The translations under genes and the position numbers were made by a program. From positions 186,001 to 250,000 of the forward strand of contig NZ_JAIZZH010000006.1 in assembly GCF_020421205.1 (NCBI RefSeq): 64,000 nt of DNA, read 5' to 3'. Position 1 is the stretch's first letter. The number at the start of each line of letters is the position of its first letter. Below the pieces are notes generated by a model that searched no databases, was not told the origin of the DNA, and saw nothing but the letters and a program-made list of their open reading frames with translations. This document shows positions 59,330 to 64,000 of the stretch, piece by piece. This stretch comes from Hymenobacter pini. GTDB taxonomy: Bacteria > Bacteroidota > Bacteroidia > Cytophagales > Hymenobacteraceae.

Positions 59330-59698
59330 TTACTCTGAATCCTCGGCCGTAAGGTCGGAGTCGTCTTCGGCGCGGGCTTTCGGGTCTTTTTTCTTGGCTT
59401 CCCGGCTGGTTCGGCGCATGAAATCCTCGTCTGATTCCTCAGGCTCTTGCACGCCGTCTTCCAGCGGGAAATCTTCTTCCTCGTCGTCTTTTTCCCCAAA
59501 CTGCCCGTCCCGGTTCACCAGCTTTTTGTCGCGCACGTGGCGGTTCAGAAACTGGTTGATGTCCTCGATGGAATAGTTGGAGGTGATTTCGCCCAGCGGG
59601 TTCACCTTGATTTCGAAGCCTTCCAACTCCTTATGTACCCGGGCTTTTTTCTCGGGGTCAACTTTTTTCTTCTTGGGGCTAACAGGTTTCTTGGCCAT
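59330..59698 (-). CDS. Highly charged hypothetical protein
   Basis: A 122-residue protein. It opens with a Lys-rich stretch (MAKKPVSPKKKKVDPEKKAR), followed by a short folded-looking segment (GFEIKVNPLGEITSNYSIEDINQFLNRHV) and an acidic C-terminal half with many Asp and Glu. The middle segment is seen in small Bacteroidota proteins of unknown function. The ATG at 59698 was used; the upstream in-frame extension is not convincing. It is separated from gltX by a terminator. Confidence 0.65.
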   Translation of the reverse strand: MAKKPVSPKKKKVDPEKKARVHKELEGFEIKVNPLGEITSNYSIEDINQFLNRHVRDKKLVNRDGQFGEKDDEEEDFPLEDGVQEPEESDEDFMRRTSREAKKKDPKARAEDDSDLTAEDSE

Positions 59699-59808
59699 AA
59701 CTATGCGGCTTAGGAGCGTCGTTGGATACCGGCCGGCAGTGTACGTCAGCGGTTGAAGCAATAGGTACGCAAGCTGCTGCGCGAAGGATATACGAAGCAG
59801 ACCAAAAC

Positions 59809-59848
59809 GCAAAGCGCCCGCCCAGCCGAAGCCAGACGGGCGCTTGCA
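59809..59848 (-). terminator. Terminator after gltX
   Basis: GCAAAGCGCCCG ... CGGGCGCTTGC hairpin downstream of the gltX stop on the minus strand. Confidence 0.7.
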
Positions 59849-59869
59849 AACGCTCTTACAGAGCCGAGT

Positions 59870-61411
59870 TTAAGCCGGCAGGGCAGCCACAGCGGCGTTA
59901 ATCCGCTCGGCAGTTTCCTGGGCTCCCAGAATGCTCATGATGTGCATCAGGTCGGGGCCGGCGGCGTTGCCGGTAACGGCTACGCGCAACGCCTGCATCA
60001 CCTGCCCGATTTTCAGGCCCTGAGCTTCCAGCACCTGCGTGAGCAGGGCCTTGATGCCATCAGCCGACGTATCGGCCGCGCCGGGCAGTTGGGCGGCAAA
60101 ATCAGCCAAAGCGGCCGATACCTGTGCGTTCCACTTCTTGCTGATTACCTGCTCGTCGTAGCTGGTGGGGCGCTGGAAGAACAACTGGGCCTCCTTCGCC
60201 AGGTCGGCGGGGAAGGTGGCGCGCTCCTTTACCAACGCGGCAATGGGCTCGGCTTGGCCGGCGGGCACCGTAATGCCCTGCTTGCTCAGCTCCTCGGTGA
60301 GGTACTGGGCCAATTCGGCGTCGGGCTTGGCGCGCAGATACTGCTCGTTGTACCAGCGCACCTTGTTCTGGTCGAAGCGGGCCGGCGACTTGCTCACGCG
60401 CTCAATCGAGAAAGCCTCAATCAGCTCGTCCATCGTGAACAGCTCCTGCTGGGTGCCGGGGTTCCAGCCCAAGAAGGCCAGGAAATTGATGAAGGCCTCG
60501 GGCAGGTAGCCCGATTCGCGGTAGCCGCTGCTCACAGTAGGCTCGCCGGTTTCGGCGTCTTTGCCGTGGAACTCCAGCGGGAATACCGGGAAGCCCAGCC
60601 GGTCACCGTCGCGCTTGCTCAGCTTGCCGGTGCCATCGGGCTTGAGCAGCAGGGGCAAGTGAGCAAACTGGGGCATGGTGCTTTCCCAGCCCAGGTAGCG
60701 GTACAGCAGCACGTGCAGCGGAGCCGAGGGCAGCCACTCTTCACCCCGAATTACGTGGGTAATTTCCATCAGGTGGTCATCCACGATGTTGGCCAAGTGG
60801 TAGGTCGGCATACCGTCCGACTTCATCAGCACCTTATCGTCAATGGACGACGAGTGCACCACTACCCACCCGCGGATAAGGTCGTTGAAGCGGATTTCTT
60901 CCTTGCGGGGCACCTTCAGGCGAATCACGTAGGGCGCACCCGAATCCAGCAGTTGCTGCACCTCCTCGGCCGGCAGGGTCAGGGAGTTGCGCATCTGGGT
61001 GCGCGTGATGCTGTTGTACTGGGGGTTAGGTACTTTGGCGGCCGTGAGGCGGGCACGCATAGCGTCTAGCTCCTCGGGCGTATCAAAAGCATAGTAAGCG
61101 TAACCGTCCCGGATGAGCTGGTCGGCGTACTGGCGGTACATGGGTTTCCGCTCGCTCTGACGGTAGGGGGCGTGGGGGCCGCCCTGCTCAATTCCCTCGT
61201 CGATTTCAATGCCGCACCACCGCAGCGAGTCCATAATGTACTGCTCGGCGCCGGGCACAAAGCGGTTCTGGTCGGTATCCTCGATGCGCAGCAGCATTTT
61301 GCCACCCAGTTTGCGGGCCAGCAGATAGTTATACAGCGCAGTGCGCACGCCGCCAATGTGTAGCGGCCCGGTGGGGCTGGGCGCAAAGCGCACCCGTACT
61401 TCTCTTTCCAT
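59870..61411 (-). CDS. gltX: Glutamate--tRNA ligase
   Basis: A 513-residue class I synthetase. The HIGH-equivalent is in RFAPSPTGPLHIGGVRTALYN (residues ~8-28), and the KMSKS-equivalent is KLSKRDGDRLGFPVF. The C-terminal anticodon-binding domain is complete. It charges tRNA-Glu, perhaps also tRNA-Gln if the organism uses the amidotransferase route (not testable here). A TACCTTTG -7 element lies 44 bp upstream of its ATG. Confidence 0.97.
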   Translation of the reverse strand: MEREVRVRFAPSPTGPLHIGGVRTALYNYLLARKLGGKMLLRIEDTDQNRFVPGAEQYIMDSLRWCGIEIDEGIEQGGPHAPYRQSERKPMYRQYADQLIRDGYAYYAFDTPEELDAMRARLTAAKVPNPQYNSITRTQMRNSLTLPAEEVQQLLDSGAPYVIRLKVPRKEEIRFNDLIRGWVVVHSSSIDDKVLMKSDGMPTYHLANIVDDHLMEITHVIRGEEWLPSAPLHVLLYRYLGWESTMPQFAHLPLLLKPDGTGKLSKRDGDRLGFPVFPLEFHGKDAETGEPTVSSGYRESGYLPEAFINFLAFLGWNPGTQQELFTMDELIEAFSIERVSKSPARFDQNKVRWYNEQYLRAKPDAELAQYLTEELSKQGITVPAGQAEPIAALVKERATFPADLAKEAQLFFQRPTSYDEQVISKKWNAQVSAALADFAAQLPGAADTSADGIKALLTQVLEAQGLKIGQVMQALRVAVTGNAAGPDLMHIMSILGAQETAERINAAVAALPA

Positions 61412-61454
61412 AAGTCAGTCAGTTCGCGGCGCTTTCGGGTGGGAAAACGCGCTG

Positions 61455-61462
61455 CAAAGGTA
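61455..61462 (-). promoter_or_regulatory. -7 element for gltX
   Basis: CAAAGGTA on plus is TACCTTTG on minus, 44 bp upstream of the gltX ATG. Confidence 0.65.
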
Positions 61463-61512
61463 CAAAACACCTAGCGGGTACCCAGCACCGCCGCAACATT
61501 GTGTAGCTACCC

Positions 61513-61553
61513 CACAAAAACGCCACGAAGCAGGCAGCCTCGTGGCGTTTTTG
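61513..61553 (-). terminator. Terminator after the small membrane gene
   Basis: ACAAAAACGCCACGA ... TCGTGGCGTTTTTGT, perfect 15-bp stem. Confidence 0.8.
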
Positions 61554-61572
61554 TAGGATGTAAGAAGCGTGA

Positions 61573-61770
61573 TCAGACAGCCTGCCGTCGGGCGCTTAGC
61601 CACAGCACCAGGCCTAGCAGCGTAATACCGCCTTTGATAACCCAGGCCATTGTAGAGCCCCAAGTGTTCATCCAATCCAGTAACGGAAATCGAAAGTTGG
61701 CAGGCAGGAGAAAAGGAGCCACCATGGCCACCAGTCCGGCTAAAAACAAAAAAATACCTAGCTCTTTCAT
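61573..61770 (-). CDS. Small two-helix membrane protein
   Basis: A 65-residue protein with two hydrophobic segments (residues ~4-23 and ~43-58) and an Arg-rich end. I do not recognise a family. It resembles, in size only, the DUF2905-type membrane proteins. The ATG is at 61770 and a perfect terminator follows. Located between ridA and gltX on the same strand. Confidence 0.6.
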   Translation of the reverse strand: MKELGIFLFLAGLVAMVAPFLLPANFRFPLLDWMNTWGSTMAWVIKGGITLLGLVLWLSARRQAV

Positions 61771-61845
61771 AGCGTAAACATAAAGTGGTGAAAAGAATAC
61801 ATAATACCCGAAGGTAACGAATACTAATAGTATACTACTATGTAA

Positions 61846-62229
61846 TTAGCCCACGGCAATGCAGGAAATTTCAACCAGCACGTCCTTTGGCAGGCGACTC
61901 ACTTCCACGGTTTCGCGGGCCGGGGCATAATCAGCCTCGAAGTAGCTGCCGTAGATTTCATTGATCAGCCCGAAGTTGCCGAGGTCCTTCACGAAGATGC
62001 TGCATTTTACCACGTGCCGCAGCGTGAGGTCGGCCGCGGACAGCACCGCCTGCAGGTTGCGCATCACCTGGTGCGTTTGCTGTGCTACATCTCCTTCGCC
62101 TACCAACTGGCCATTGGCGTCCAGGGAAATCTGACCGGAAACATATACCGTGTTGCCAGCCTGGATGGCCTGACTGTATGGACCAATGGGTGAAGGGGCC
62201 TGAGGCGAGAAAATAATCGTGTGTGCCAT
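61846..62229 (-). CDS. ridA: RidA-family enamine/imine deaminase
   Basis: A 127-residue YjgF/RidA protein that hydrolyses reactive 2-aminoacrylate and related imines formed by PLP enzymes. Family features are the SPQAPSPIGPYSQAI start, VYVSGQI, and the active arginine in YAPARETVEVSRLP followed by VEISCIAV. It forms a trimer in relatives. The ATG at 62229 matches the family's normal start. It is downstream of glmS on the same strand; a hairpin lies between the two. Confidence 0.93.
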   Translation of the reverse strand: MAHTIIFSPQAPSPIGPYSQAIQAGNTVYVSGQISLDANGQLVGEGDVAQQTHQVMRNLQAVLSAADLTLRHVVKCSIFVKDLGNFGLINEIYGSYFEADYAPARETVEVSRLPKDVLVEISCIAVG

Positions 62230-62297
62230 GAAAAGTAGTAGAAGAGTGTATCGGACAGGAAGCTCCAAAGTACGGTAAAAACGGTTGGGCTAAAAGC

Positions 62298-62336
62298 AGA
62301 ACGGCCACCCCGGAATTTCCAGAGTGACCGTTCTTA
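62298..62336 (-). terminator. Terminator-like hairpin after glmS
   Basis: AGAACGGCCAC ... GTGACCGTTCT imperfect stem in the glmS-ridA spacer, which also holds a possible TACTTTGG promoter element (62266-62273, minus). Confidence 0.55.
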
Positions 62337-62357
62337 CTTGGCTCAAGCAAGGCAAAA

Positions 62358-64000
62358 CTATTCTACCGTCACCGACTTTGCCAGGTTACGGGGCTGGTCT
62401 ACGTTGCAGCCGCGCAACACGGCAATGTGGTAGCTCAGCAGCTGCAGCGGCACCACCGATACCAACGGCATCAGTACTTCGCTGGTAGCCGGCACTTCGA
62501 TGGTGAATTCGGCCATCTGCGGAATCACATCATCCCCTTCGGTTACGATGGCAATGATGCGGCCTTTGCGGGCTTTCACCTCTTGAATATTGCTTACTAC
62601 TTTCTCGTAGGAGCTGTCTTTAGTAGCAATAACCACCACCGGCATGTTCTCGTCAATGAGAGCAATGGGGCCGTGCTTCATCTCGGCCGCCGGGTAGCCC
62701 TCCGCGTGGATGTAGCTGATTTCCTTCAGCTTTAGAGCGCCCTCCAGAGCAACGGGGAAGTTGTAGCCCCGGCCCAGGTACAGGAAGTTCGGTACGTCTT
62801 TGAAAATCTCCGAAATCTGCTCGATTTCCGTGTTGAGCTCCAGCGCTTTCTCCACTTTAGCCGGAATGTTGTCCAGCTCTACCATCAACTCACGCAGGCG
62901 GGTATCGGTGAGGGTACCACGCTTGTGGCCTACAATCATGGCCAGCAGTGTAAGCACCGTTACTTGGGCGGTGAAAGCTTTGGTGGAAGCCACCCCGATT
63001 TCCGGACCAGCGTGCGTGTAAGCGCCAGCATCAGTAGCGCGGGCAATGCTACTGCCCACCACGTTGCAAATACCAAAGATAGTAGCGCCGCGGCTCTTCG
63101 CCAGCTCAATAGCTGCCAGTGTATCGGCCGTCTCACCCGATTGCGAAATGGCAATTACAATGTCGCGCTCCGTAATAACGGGGTTGCGGTACCGGAATTC
63201 GGAAGCGTATTCAACCTCCACCGGAATACGGGCCAGATCTTCCAGTAGGTACTCGGCCACTAAGCCAGCGTGCCAGCTGGTGCCGCAAGCCACAATAATA
63301 ATGCGGTCGGCATTCACGAATTTCCGCTCGTAAGCCCGCACACCACCCATGTTCAGGTGGCCGGCTTCCAGCTCCAGGCGGCCGCGCATGGAGTCGAGAA
63401 TAGAGCGAGGCTGCTCGAAAATCTCTTTCAGCATGAAGTGCTCGTAACCGCCTTTTTCAATGCGGTCCAGCTCCAGCTCCAGCTTCTGAATGTAAGGCGT
63501 CTGCACTACATCCTCACGGGAGCGAATCTCCATTTTGCCGTCCTTGATAACTGCCAGCTCGTAGTCGTTCACATATACCACTTCGTTGGTGTATTCAATG
63601 ATGGGCGTAGCATCCGAAGCCAGGAAGAACTCGCCTTCACCTACGCCAATCACCAGTGGGGACCCTTTACGAGCTGCAATCAACTGGCCAGGATTGTCCT
63701 TGCTGAGTACTACAATGGCGTAAGCACCTACTACCTCGTGCAGGGCTAAGCGCACTGCCTCTTCCAACGAGCAGTGGTTCTGCTTCTGAATTTCTTCAAT
63801 CAGGTTCACGAATACCTCCGTGTCGGTATCCGAATGAAACACGTGGCCCTGCTGCTGCAAGTGCTGCTTCAGCGTAGCGTAATTCTCAATGATACCGTTG
63901 TGGATGATGGCAATCCGCTCCGAAGTAGAATAGTGCGGGTGAGCATTTACATCGTTCGGCTCCCCGTGCGTAGCCCAGCGGGTATGGCCCATACCAATGT
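62358..64000 (-). CDS. glmS: Glutamine--fructose-6-phosphate aminotransferase, N-terminus outside window
   Basis: About 547 C-terminal residues of GlmS, which makes glucosamine-6-phosphate for peptidoglycan and LPS. The glutaminase domain is entered at MGHTRWATHGEPNDVNAHPH and the first ~65 residues, including the catalytic N-terminal Cys, lie past the window edge. Two SIS domains follow (CGTSWHAGLVAEYLLEDLA, SQSGETADTLAAIELAKSRGA and HGPIALIDE). The ending DQPRNLAKSVTVE is the family's normal C-terminus. No glmS ribozyme can be assessed here because the 5' end is missing. Confidence 0.97.
   Translation of the reverse strand, partial: IGMGHTRWATHGEPNDVNAHPHYSTSERIAIIHNGIIENYATLKQHLQQQGHVFHSDTDTEVFVNLIEEIQKQNHCSLEEAVRLALHEVVGAYAIVVLSKDNPGQLIAARKGSPLVIGVGEGEFFLASDATPIIEYTNEVVYVNDYELAVIKDGKMEIRSREDVVQTPYIQKLELELDRIEKGGYEHFMLKEIFEQPRSILDSMRGRLELEAGHLNMGGVRAYERKFVNADRIIIVACGTSWHAGLVAEYLLEDLARIPVEVEYASEFRYRNPVITERDIVIAISQSGETADTLAAIELAKSRGATIFGICNVVGSSIARATDAGAYTHAGPEIGVASTKAFTAQVTVLTLLAMIVGHKRGTLTDTRLRELMVELDNIPAKVEKALELNTEIEQISEIFKDVPNFLYLGRGYNFPVALEGALKLKEISYIHAEGYPAAEMKHGPIALIDENMPVVVIATKDSSYEKVVSNIQEVKARKGRIIAIVTEGDDVIPQMAEFTIEVPATSEVLMPLVSVVPLQLLSYHIAVLRGCNVDQPRNLAKSVTVE

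Noticed and set aside
1..64000. Genomic island, prophage, transposon or defence system
   Set aside because: No integrase, transposase, phage, toxin or restriction genes seen; apart from the short AT-rich HTH region the genes are housekeeping with even composition.
1..64000. tRNA or rRNA genes
   Set aside because: No cloverleaf with a GGTTCGAATCC-type T-arm or rRNA-like stretch was recognised by eye; a tRNA-scanning program would be decisive.

Overview
The window is a 64 kb piece of chromosome from a high-GC member of the Bacteroidota, most likely a Cytophagales bacterium of the Hymenobacter type. This is inferred from four things: roughly 60% GC, no Shine-Dalgarno sequences, the phylum's TAnnTTTG promoter element ahead of many genes, and families typical of the phylum (DUF4175, DciA-like DUF721, the SPYSR outer-membrane protein, the long IleRS, a cysteine-poor DksA-like protein). 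No plasmid, prophage, insertion sequence, CRISPR array or rRNA operon was seen, and no tRNA was recognised by eye. The content is almost entirely housekeeping.

Left part (1-9.5 kb, all plus strand): the end of a large coiled-coil DUF4175 protein, an RsbW-like ATPase, the rRNA endonuclease YbeY, an ATE-like aminoacyl-tRNA-protein transferase, the tRNA-modification enzyme MnmG, a methyltransferase and an Ig-like lipoprotein.

The most informative region is 9.67-11.75 kb. About 1 kb of non-coding DNA carries some 13 DnaA-box-like 9-mers on both strands and an AT-rich stretch. After a DUF4385 gene and an acidic-protein gene there are five more boxes. This is the likely chromosomal origin, oriC, lying 3 kb from mnmG (gidA), a classical oriC neighbour. 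At 35.08 kb a 16-bp sequence matches the ParB-binding site parS. It lies just after a small AT-rich HTH gene surrounded by repeated GTTACA/TGTAAC motifs, and the replication and repair genes dciA-like and recF follow at 36-37.5 kb.

Middle part (11.9-34.4 kb): a phosphate transporter, GlyRS, an RND/MMPL exporter, IleRS with a swapped GIHH signature, a lipoprotein of uncertain function, LspA, a fused Opp/Dpp-type ATPase, an ATP-grasp protein, RNase R, a polyprenyl diphosphate synthase, a rhomboid protease, small membrane proteins and a GDPD.

Right part (35-64 kb): a thioesterase, pdhA, a membrane-anchored TPR protein, ribH, a DksA-like protein, a pseudouridine synthase with a huge disordered N-terminus, then a probable envelope operon (coaX, outer-membrane protein, lptC, small membrane protein, ppiD, TPR protein). 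After these come recJ, an M61 peptidase, lptB, a GH3-family protein, an AIM24-type protein, gltX, ridA and the start-truncated glmS. Long intergenic palindromes of one related family, often directly ahead of start codons, recur in the first 31 kb.
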